A stretch of 5,015 bases of DNA from assembly GCA_020426065.1 (NCBI GenBank), contig JAGQQT010000343.1:1-5015 (forward strand). Reading direction: 5' to 3'. The notes beneath the pieces are model-generated. The model saw only the letters and a program-made list of their open reading frames with translations. It was not told the origin of the DNA and did no database searches. This document shows, one piece after another, positions 1 through 5,015 of the stretch. Each line of letters opens with the position of its first letter. The stretch's first letter is position 1. Both the position numbers and the translations under genes were made by a program. This DNA is from Planctomycetaceae bacterium. Its GTDB lineage: Bacteria > Planctomycetota > Planctomycetia > Planctomycetales > Planctomycetaceae.

Positions 1-120
1 GAAAACTATGTGGGAACACTCGAAAATGACCCACACCATTCCGGCACTCTCGCCTGTGGAGACCTGGTCCGGTTTCATCCCCTGCACGTGATGGAAGTAC
101 TTGAGGATGAGGAAGAATAG
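1..120 (+). CDS. C-terminal end of a small protein, DUF2314-like tail (partial)
   Basis: The frame is open from the first base and ends in TAG at 118-120, leaving 39 codons of a gene that begins upstream of the window. The visible tail has the pattern Y-V-G-x-L-x-N-D-P, then G-D-L-V-R-F-x-P-x-H-V, then an acidic end (EVLEDEEE). A short strand with a G-x-L-x-N-x-P turn followed by a GD-x-V-x-F strand is typical of the end of DUF2314 and related small beta-rich domains, which are often stand-alone cytosolic proteins of unknown role. The family match is by eye on a short fragment and could be wrong; that it is coding is more secure, from the continuous frame and protein-like sequence. It converges on the leucine-rich-repeat gene, with 27 bases between the two stop codons and no obvious terminator hairpin. 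Confidence 0.6.
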   Translation, partial: ENYVGTLENDPHHSGTLACGDLVRFHPLHVMEVLEDEEE

Positions 121-147
121 AGATGGTCAGAACAGTGTGCACAAAAT

Positions 148-1188
148 CTAATCGCCCCAAACCTCCCATATCCTTTTCCCATTTTTTTGAATTGCTTGGG
201 CGACTGCGTCAGTAGCTTTTCCATGTGCAACTACACTCTCCAATGATTTGATTTCGGAGAGCATTCTTACAATCTGAGGAGTTAAGGTTGACGTGTCTAC
301 GTACAAAGTTTTTAAGGACACGCATCCCTTTAAGGTTTCCAAACCCTGTTCCGTCACCTTAGGGCAACCCGTCATCAGCAAGACTTTCAACTGCGGGCAT
401 CTCCCGATAAAGGTTACGACTGAATCGCCAATCATCGTGTCTGAAAGTGATGCCTCCTGGAGGCAAGGAAATTGCGAAAACAACTGGTGGTGTTTCTCCG
501 AAATCGAACAACTTTCAAGTGATAGAATTCTGAGCTGGGCCAGGTTTGACAAAACCATAAAATTGCAGTTGTTGTTAGCAAATATGCCATTGGCTCTGAA
601 GATTTCAAGGTCAGTCAACTCTCCGATTGCAGCCAGGGACTGATGGTCTAATTCCATATCTTCCAGCACTAATTCCTGCAGCGTGGTCAGCCCTCGTATT
701 GATGGAATGATTCCTGTGGCATCAGGAAAAGAAACCAATCTTAATTTTCTGATACTTCGACAGCCTTGCAGCCAGGACAGCGAATTGAATTGAATCTCAT
801 GCCTCTCGATCTGCAGATCCAAATTCACCAACCGGTCCATGTCACCAATTTGCCTGACATCATTATCAGTGAATGAGTAACCGCTTTCATCGTCTACCCA
901 CACCGAAAGTTCAGCCAGTCCGGGTATCTTCTTAATCTCATTCAGGATCTCATTATCAGTCAGTTCCAGAGAGGCCCCATTCATTACGGTTCCGTCAAAC
1001 CCTCTCAAATACAGCGATACCTCTCGCTCTTCGAGATGACTGCGTAATGCGGGATCAATTTTCATCTCCTCAGGCAACACATACTCTGCCGGCAAATTGT
1101 AGTAAGCCCTTTCACAGGCCTCCTTCCAGATCCTGCCGAGCATTTCTATCTCTTGATCTATGATGTCCCTGTCATCTTCTTCGCTCAT
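148..1188 (-). CDS. Cytosolic leucine-rich-repeat protein
   Basis: This gene encodes 346 residues, ATG at 1186-1188 to TAG at 148-150. From about residue 91 the sequence repeats an L-x-x-L-x-L-x-x-type strand motif. Repeats begin near residues 91, 120, 146, 170, 194, 219, 243, 267, 292 and 316, so after the first two intervals the period is a regular 24-25 residues. This is a right-handed solenoid of about ten units. The repeat near 267-286 (LKVLLMTGCPKVTEQGLETL) is closest to the cysteine-containing or GALA-type LRR consensus common in planctomycetes. The first 90 residues are acidic and helical with only weak repeat character and may form a capping domain. There is no signal peptide or membrane segment, so it should be cytosolic. 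LRR solenoids usually bind proteins; the partner cannot be told from the sequence. The upstream site is weak (GGACC about 5 bases before ATG). It lies alone on this strand between plus-strand genes, so it is probably transcribed by itself from the 1189-1406 spacer. Confidence 0.9.
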   Translation of the reverse strand: MSEEDDRDIIDQEIEMLGRIWKEACERAYYNLPAEYVLPEEMKIDPALRSHLEEREVSLYLRGFDGTVMNGASLELTDNEILNEIKKIPGLAELSVWVDDESGYSFTDNDVRQIGDMDRLVNLDLQIERHEIQFNSLSWLQGCRSIRKLRLVSFPDATGIIPSIRGLTTLQELVLEDMELDHQSLAAIGELTDLEIFRANGIFANNNCNFMVLSNLAQLRILSLESCSISEKHHQLFSQFPCLQEASLSDTMIGDSVVTFIGRCPQLKVLLMTGCPKVTEQGLETLKGCVSLKTLYVDTSTLTPQIVRMLSEIKSLESVVAHGKATDAVAQAIQKNGKRIWEVWGD

Positions 1189-1406
1189 TAATGGTCCAAT
1201 ACTCTAGTAATCGGTAGACTGAGATTCACATCGCACTGGAGTCTAGCACACCTCACATCGAGTACACCAAGATGATGGGTGTGATTCCGGGCGGGCTTAC
1301 TGGTAAAGTACTGATACTCTGGTCCATGGATTGAATTCATTCTAAGGACTTTGCATCTGAGATGGTTCCTTTCTGCACTGCTCTCTGAATCGAAAGGCTT
1401 TCTCCC
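1189..1406. other. Divergent intergenic spacer with a short open frame
   Basis: These 218 bases separate the starts of the leucine-rich-repeat gene (leftward) and the Trp-rich protein gene (rightward), so both promoters should lie here. I could not find a convincing -35/-10 pair for either direction; TTGAAT at 1331-1336 is the best -35-like hexamer, but no good -10 follows it. Positions 1218-1334 are open on the plus strand for 38 codons, ending in TGA at 1332-1334, and read like protein (it includes PGGLTGKVLILW). There is no start codon near its beginning and a TAG precedes it, so it could be a degraded gene remnant or chance. TGGTCCA and ATACTCT occur side by side at 1192-1205 and again, in the opposite order, at 1314-1326. 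Confidence 0.4.
1392..1397 (+). promoter_or_regulatory. Probable ribosome binding site (GAAAGG)
   Basis: GAAAGG ends 9 bases before the ATG at 1407. The spacing suits a Shine-Dalgarno site and supports that ATG, which is also the first one available after the in-frame TGA at 1386-1388. Confidence 0.45.
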
Positions 1407-2126
1407 ATGTGGTCAAAGCTCAAGCAGAGATTATTTCCGTCTAAACTCAAGGAGTCTCTTACAGAGGACATGTGCACAGAAATCGACCGCCTCGGAATTG
1501 ACCGGGAATGGATCCAAAAGATTGTTGATGATGGAGGTCTGGAATTTGGCCGTTTTTTCATCTCTCAGCGAACCAAAGAATCCCAATTGTTCGATCGATG
1601 GTTTCCCCATCTCCGTCAATTTGCAGATTCGAAGCGTTCACAGCATCCTTTTCCTGATCCCGAATCGCTGAATCCACTTGATGCTGCTACCAAACGAATA
1701 CTTGATCCCAAGATTCGGGACGCGGAGCATGTCCCCACACGAGATCGTTTTATTGCCGCGATTTTCACAGCACCGCTCCATGTCCTCCCCACTGTCATGT
1801 CAGAATGGCCGTCGAGCTATAAAAATACGATTTATTTAACTCCTGAAGAGTTGGAAGAATGGCGAGCCATTTATGACGCTGAAGAACCAGACAAGGATAG
1901 CTGGTGGTTTGTGTTTCAGTGGTGGGAGGCACAACTGAATCCACCTCCCGACTCTTTCTGGCTTCAACACGTTCCCCCTCAACAGTCAACCGAGTTGACC
2001 CGTGTGCTGATTATCACCGGATTATCCTGGGGGTCGCTGCACGGTGGGGAAAATATCGAGTTCTGTGAAATCGACAGGAATGGTCAGATTTCACCACTTC
2101 AGTCATTGGGTGATACAACTTTCTGA
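1407..2126 (+). CDS. Hypothetical Trp-rich cytosolic protein, unrecognised family
   Basis: This gene encodes 239 residues, ATG at 1407 to TGA at 2124-2126. I do not recognise the family. The N-terminal 75 residues are charged and mostly helical (SKLKESLTED, then DREWIQKIVDDGG). Residues 76-115 are rich in Pro, Asp and Arg. Residues 116-140 form a hydrophobic segment with a WPSSYKN end. Residues 145-162 are a strongly acidic helix (TPEELEEWRAIYDAEEPDKD), followed by a striking aromatic patch, WWFVFQWWEAQL at 166-177. The last 45 residues contain a strand-like TRVLIITGLSWGSLHGGENIEF and read like the end of a folded domain. There are eleven tryptophans. There is no signal peptide and no clear transmembrane helix, so it is probably soluble. 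A GAAAGG site lies 9 bases upstream. The next gene is in the same reading phase directly after the stop codon, so the two may be one interrupted gene. Confidence 0.8.
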   Translation: MWSKLKQRLFPSKLKESLTEDMCTEIDRLGIDREWIQKIVDDGGLEFGRFFISQRTKESQLFDRWFPHLRQFADSKRSQHPFPDPESLNPLDAATKRILDPKIRDAEHVPTRDRFIAAIFTAPLHVLPTVMSEWPSSYKNTIYLTPEELEEWRAIYDAEEPDKDSWWFVFQWWEAQLNPPPDSFWLQHVPPQQSTELTRVLIITGLSWGSLHGGENIEFCEIDRNGQISPLQSLGDTTF

Positions 2127-2168
2127 TTGCTTCGTGTTCGACCAAAACCTCTTACAGAGTATCCTGAT

Positions 2169-2645
2169 ATGCTCGGCAACATCGCGGAACAAAACACGGA
2201 TAACTCGGCTATCGTGAAGATCAACAATGGGGAACGGGTGATTGCTCATTTTGATCCCCACCTGCTCAGGACAATCGCTCCGGGAGATCCTGTTTGTGTC
2301 GACCCAACCGAAAATCAACAGTCCCCCTTTTACTGGATTACCGCTCGCGCTTCCTGCCAATACTTTAGTAGAGAGTGGAATCCGCCGTCAGACGAACTCT
2401 GCCAGACCTGGGGACCTGCGAAATACCTGTTCGAGGTCCATTCAGATGGGAATGTCTCCCGTCAGATCCAACTTTATGAAAATGGCCTGTTCATACTTTA
2501 CGACGAAATCTGCCCGGAAGACCAATACGGTAGCCGCTCCTCAGCAAAACTGGACTTTCAGGAATTCGAACCGTTTCAATTCTCACGAGATGAATTCTTC
2601 AATGCCTGGGATCCGGAGGCTTCCGTAAACCGCTGTAACCAGTGA
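2169..2645 (+). CDS. Small two-part protein: beta-rich N-terminal region plus DUF6881-like C-terminal region
   Basis: From the ATG at 2169 this gene encodes 158 residues, ending in TGA at 2643-2645. Residues 1-46 (DNSAIVKINNGERVIAHFD, then APGDPV) look like a small beta-barrel of the OB/S1 or KOW kind, in which alternating strands are followed by a PGD-x-V turn. Residues 83-148 carry a pattern I associate with DUF6881-type proteins: Y-L-F-E-V-x-x-D-G-x-V-x-R-Q-I, Y-E-N-G, an acidic loop with DQYG, then S-R-D-E-F-F-x-A-W. That family is made of small stand-alone cytosolic proteins, some proposed as immunity proteins; this is recognition by eye. Its frame is open back to the TGA at 2124-2126, so a TTG start at 2127 (172 residues) is possible. 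I prefer 2169 because it falls just before the first domain, although neither start has a strong ribosome site. Both plus-strand neighbours are close, which suggests co-transcription. Confidence 0.75.
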   Translation: MLGNIAEQNTDNSAIVKINNGERVIAHFDPHLLRTIAPGDPVCVDPTENQQSPFYWITARASCQYFSREWNPPSDELCQTWGPAKYLFEVHSDGNVSRQIQLYENGLFILYDEICPEDQYGSRSSAKLDFQEFEPFQFSRDEFFNAWDPEASVNRCNQ

Positions 2646-2676
2646 GAGTATTGATAACTGCCACCGAGCACACGCT

Positions 2677-2686
2677 CTCTGCAGAG
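2677..2686. repeat. 10-base perfect palindrome between two plus-strand genes
   Basis: CTCTGCAGAG reads the same on both strands and lies in the 89-base gap between the genes ending at 2645 and starting at 2735. With one unpaired base, flanking GCT and AGC extend the symmetry. There is no loop and no T-run after it, so it does not look like a terminator. It could be a small operator or chance. Confidence 0.2.
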
Positions 2687-2734
2687 TAGCGTTCAGGAGT
2701 CCTCTGTCATCTTTAATTCTCTGGAATCAGATCC

Positions 2735-3343
2735 ATGTTGACAGCGAAGTTCACGAAGCGCATTCAGGCGGCGGCGAGAATGGGTCTGGCCAGTATTCTG
2801 GAGCATCTCAGCCATCGTCCCGACTTCAACGATGTTCACGGAGTGGCTATCTGCACCATTCCCGACGCCACCAGTGTGTACTGGTCTGCGGAAACAAAGG
2901 CTCAGCGAGATGAGCGCGTTCAGGGAATTCATGCCCGCATTCCGGTGAGCAGCACAGAACGTCAATGGACGCAGGCAGAGATTCTCTCGATGTTTCAATA
3001 TGAGCCTGCCGACTGGCCTGTTGTTGACCCTGCGGGAGGTCCCTACCTGCTCCAGGACTTGAACGCTGCCCTTGATGATTACTGGACCCGTTTGGAAAAC
3101 TCTCCCCTCCTCAATCTTTTAATCAGTTCGGATCGAGCCGTGGCTGGGGTCATGTCAGCCCTGGCCGCGGGAATGAAGAGTGCGATCACAGAATTCCGAC
3201 AGCAGTCAGCCCCGGTCCCGGATCTGTTACTGCTTGCCTGGGTGAATGATCCCGATGATCCGGAAGTTGTCAGAAATCTGGCAAGACAGTTAAACCCGGA
3301 AGCCCTCTTCAACGAGTTTTCGAAATCGTATTACAGTTCATGA
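2735..3343 (+). CDS. DUF4303-like cytosolic protein
   Basis: This gene encodes 202 residues, ATG at 2735 to TGA at 3341-3343, with a weak GGAA 8 bases upstream. The order of features fits DUF4303: an N-terminal helix (about 5-27), a strand with V-H-G-V-A-I-C-T (34-41), a variable middle with W50 and W78, then F-Q-Y-E-P-A-D-W-P (87-95), a long helical part (104-155), a strand PDLLLLAWVNDPDD (162-175) and a closing helix with Q-L-N-P (185-188). In this family the W-x-P-x-x-W-type motif before the middle helix and the late strand followed by LNP are the parts I recognise. DUF4303 proteins are soluble and of unknown biochemical role, and they often sit beside other small orphan or immunity-type genes, which matches this setting. 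The family assignment is tentative; the coding call is firm. It converges with the NHL gene, with 3 bases between stops. Confidence 0.8.
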   Translation: MLTAKFTKRIQAAARMGLASILEHLSHRPDFNDVHGVAICTIPDATSVYWSAETKAQRDERVQGIHARIPVSSTERQWTQAEILSMFQYEPADWPVVDPAGGPYLLQDLNAALDDYWTRLENSPLLNLLISSDRAVAGVMSALAAGMKSAITEFRQQSAPVPDLLLLAWVNDPDDPEVVRNLARQLNPEALFNEFSKSYYSS

Positions 3344-3346
3344 TTC

Positions 3347-4414
3347 TCAGTGGGGCATGACGAAGATGCGGTTGTTGTAGGTGTCGAGGATGTAGAGTTT
3401 GCCTTCATGGCAGCGGACGCCGTGGGGGTGGAGCAGGGTGATGGTTTTGTCTCCGTGACCCTGTCCCAGCAGTGTGGTGACCTGTCTGGTTTCCGGGTTG
3501 TATTGGCGGATGGCGCCGTTGAGATCGTCGGCAATAAGGACGTTTCCGGCGGGATCGCAGCAGATGTGTTTGGGCGAGCCGAACTGGGCCTGCAGGGCAT
3601 CACCGTCGCGAAAACCTTTTTTCCCCGTGCCGGCGACAGTGTGGACACTGCCATCGCTGCGGACAACGCGGAGAGCATTCCCGCCCCGCTCCAGGATGTA
3701 AGTATTGCCGCGATGATCCGAGCAGGCTCCCCGGGGATCGACGAGCGGGGCCTGACTGGCCACAGAACCATCCTGGGGAACGCCGTTCTTGCCGTTGCCG
3801 CAGAGAGTGGTCACGATGCCGGTTTTGAGGTCGACATTGCGGATGCGGCGGTTTTTCAGATCGGCCAGATGCAGGATGGTTTTCTCAGGATTGAGTTCAA
3901 TCGACATGATATCGTGAAAGCTGGCAGCGCGAGAATCGGTTCCTTCCCCGGCAAACGCTCCAGAGCCCCCCTTGCCGATGCGGGTGGTGACGATGAGCGT
4001 CTCCAGATCGACCTGACGCACGACATGATTCCAGGTATCGGCAATCAGCAGTTGATCATCCGCAGCCATCACACAGTTGTGGGGACCATTGAAGACCGCC
4101 TCGGCAACCGGCCCGCCATCTCCCGCATAACCTTTCGGTTTCTTCGCACATAACTCCGTGAGTTTCCCCTGTGGATCGCGTTTGAGGAGTCGGCCACTTG
4201 TCAGCTCGACAATATACATGGAACCTTTGGAATCAAAATCGATTCCGAATGGTTCCTTCAGTGGACTCTGATCCGGATTCCAGTTGCCCCCTTCGGCTTT
4301 CATGCGATCCCCGACCAGAATCTGGATCTCGGCCGCCGAGCTGGAACAGTAGCTGCCGCATGCGAAGGTAAGGAGCAGAATGACCGAAACGCGAAGGAAC
4401 GGAGAAGTGATCAT
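3347..4414 (-). CDS. Exported NHL-repeat six-bladed beta-propeller protein
   Basis: This gene encodes 355 residues, ATG at 4412-4414 to TGA at 3347-3349. Residues 1-28 are a Sec signal peptide: R8, a hydrophobic core VSVILLLTFA, and a likely signal peptidase I cut after S-A-A (28/29). The cysteines at 19 and 23 do not sit in a good lipobox. Six NHL units follow, near 55-83, 111-139, 167-199, 227-255, 280-309 and 329-355. Each has the P-x-G-x-x-x-D-x-x-G-x-x-Y-I-x-D pattern and an N-x-x-I/V-R-x-x-x end, for example IADTWNHVVRQVD and ILDTYNNRIFVM. Linkers such as KGYAGDGGP and AGTGKKGFRDGDA are the usual between-blade signature. The unit count makes a complete propeller, probably periplasmic. 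NHL propellers are mostly binding scaffolds and some are enzymes; no catalytic set is evident. It lies 41 bases downstream of the FMN reductase-family gene on the same strand. The mRNA leader contains CTCCTCC rather than a good ribosome site. Confidence 0.93.
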   Translation of the reverse strand: MITSPFLRVSVILLLTFACGSYCSSSAAEIQILVGDRMKAEGGNWNPDQSPLKEPFGIDFDSKGSMYIVELTSGRLLKRDPQGKLTELCAKKPKGYAGDGGPVAEAVFNGPHNCVMAADDQLLIADTWNHVVRQVDLETLIVTTRIGKGGSGAFAGEGTDSRAASFHDIMSIELNPEKTILHLADLKNRRIRNVDLKTGIVTTLCGNGKNGVPQDGSVASQAPLVDPRGACSDHRGNTYILERGGNALRVVRSDGSVHTVAGTGKKGFRDGDALQAQFGSPKHICCDPAGNVLIADDLNGAIRQYNPETRQVTTLLGQGHGDKTITLLHPHGVRCHEGKLYILDTYNNRIFVMPH

Positions 4415-4455
4415 GATGGATTCCGGGAGGAGTTTTGTAGGGTGATCGGAATGGT

Positions 4456-4983
4456 TCAGTCATCTTCACGAACGGCGTGAGAGATGCGGATGAGGGAATG
4501 AGCGAGTTCTGAAATCCGCTGTTCGATTCCCTCATCGGCGATGCGGGCTTCGTCAAAGGCATCGCCGGTAGCATAAACAAATTTGGGCAGAATGAGGCAA
4601 CGGAAGTCGAGCATCAGGCTGTTGGCCAACCCCATGATGGACATGTAACTCCCCTGCCCTCCGGCTGCACACAGGAAGCCGATGACCTTTTCCTGCCAGT
4701 TGCGGCCGGTCAGTTCAATGAGGTTTTTGAGAGCGGAGTTCACACCATAGTTGTAGATCGGACAGGCCAGCAGGATTCCTTCCGCCTTGAGGATTTTCTC
4801 GGCCAGGATCGCGACATTGGGATCGGCATAGGCCTGCTCGGCATCGCAAAACGGGAGGGGATAGTCCCGGAGCGAGATCAACTCGGCGGGCTTACCCAGT
4901 GAGGTAAAGCTGCGGTGAGCGGCCTCGGCCAGGATTTTGCTGCGGCTGGAGGATTTCAGGCTGCAGGCAATCACAAGATACAT
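4456..4983 (-). CDS. NADPH-dependent FMN reductase-family protein (flavodoxin-like fold)
   Basis: This gene encodes 175 residues, ATG at 4981-4983 to TGA at 4456-4458, close to the normal length for the family. The first strand and phosphate-binding loop are [15 protein letters not shown] (2-16), matching the S-x-R-x-x-S FMN-phosphate loop. Residues 74-88 ([15 protein letters not shown]) are the P-x-Y-N-x-x-x-x-x-x-L-K-N motif that contacts the flavin ring. Residues 106-113 (AAGGQGSY) form the third flavin-binding loop. Such enzymes use NAD(P)H to reduce FMN, quinones, azo dyes or metal ions such as chromate; the physiological substrate cannot be told from the sequence. There is no signal peptide, so it is cytosolic, unlike the exported NHL protein encoded next. 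It is the upstream gene of the likely two-gene operon. Only 32 bases of its leader are in the window. Confidence 0.94.
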   Translation of the reverse strand: MYLVIACSLKSSSRSKILAEAAHRSFTSLGKPAELISLRDYPLPFCDAEQAYADPNVAILAEKILKAEGILLACPIYNYGVNSALKNLIELTGRNWQEKVIGFLCAAGGQGSYMSIMGLANSLMLDFRCLILPKFVYATGDAFDEARIADEGIEQRISELAHSLIRISHAVREDD

Positions 4984-4993
4984 GTCTGTCCAA

Positions 4994-4998
4994 CTCCC
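4994..4998 (-). promoter_or_regulatory. Probable ribosome binding site (GGGAG)
   Basis: On the minus strand GGGAG lies 10 bases before the ATG at 4983. It supports that start for the FMN reductase-family gene, as does the protein beginning directly with the first beta strand. Confidence 0.45.
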
Positions 4999-5015
4999 GT
5001 TCTGTCGTTCTGTTA

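Noticed and set aside
121..147. Terminator between the partial gene and the leucine-rich-repeat gene
   Set aside because: The 27-base gap has no inverted repeat long enough to form a stable hairpin.
293..643. A 116-codon plus-strand frame opposite the leucine-rich-repeat gene
   Set aside because: The minus-strand frame shows regular 24-25-residue leucine repeats through this stretch, so the plus-strand frame is a shadow.
2242..2628. A 128-codon plus-strand frame overlapping the DUF6881-like gene in another phase
   Set aside because: The translation is rich in Ser, Pro and Arg without domain features, whereas the overlapping frame has a recognisable motif series.
3350..4153. A 267-codon open frame on the plus strand, opposite the NHL gene
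   Set aside because: It is antisense to a clear NHL propeller with a signal peptide, starts at GTG without a good ribosome site, and its translation has no recognisable domain. Long antisense frames are common opposite GC-rich genes.
4365..4372. Possible lipobox at the cysteines of the NHL signal peptide
   Set aside because: The residues before C19 are T-F-A and before C23 are G-S-Y, which do not fit the L-[ASTVI]-[GAS]-C pattern, while S-A-A before residue 29 is a good signal peptidase I site.
4420..4452. Inverted repeat ATTCCG/CGGAAT in the gap between the FMN reductase and NHL genes
   Set aside because: The stem is only 6 pairs with a 21-base loop and no T-run, so it is too weak for a terminator or riboswitch and is likely chance.

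Overview
The window looks like a piece of a bacterial chromosome, most likely from a planctomycete (Gimesia/Rubinisphaera-like). This is inferred from gene style, not from a marker gene: a cytosolic leucine-rich-repeat protein, an exported six-bladed NHL propeller, several small orphan cytosolic proteins, moderate GC and poorly conserved Shine-Dalgarno sites. No rRNA, tRNA, CRISPR array, insertion sequence or phage gene was seen.

Layout. Positions 1-120 hold the last 39 codons of a plus-strand gene that starts outside the window; its tail resembles DUF2314-type proteins. A minus-strand gene (148-1188) encodes a 346-residue leucine-rich-repeat protein. A 218-base divergent spacer (1189-1406) follows. 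Three plus-strand genes come next: an unrecognised Trp-rich 239-residue protein (1407-2126), a 158-residue protein with a small beta-rich N-terminal region and a DUF6881-like C-terminal region (2169-2645), and a 202-residue DUF4303-like protein (2735-3343). Two minus-strand genes fill the right end: an NADPH-dependent FMN reductase-family protein (4456-4983) and, 41 bases downstream of it, an exported NHL-repeat propeller (3347-4414). These two probably form an operon. The plus-strand run and the minus-strand pair converge with only 3 bases between their stop codons.

How the genes fit together. The left two thirds is a run of small soluble proteins of obscure function. Several resemble families that occur as immunity or stand-alone accessory proteins around polymorphic-toxin and contact-dependent systems. 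That is a family-level resemblance judged by eye, and no toxin gene is visible here. The right third looks like ordinary core or metabolic sequence with higher GC. The points most worth checking are the in-frame TGA at 2124-2126, which joins two reading frames in the same phase, and the unrecognised Trp-rich protein before it.
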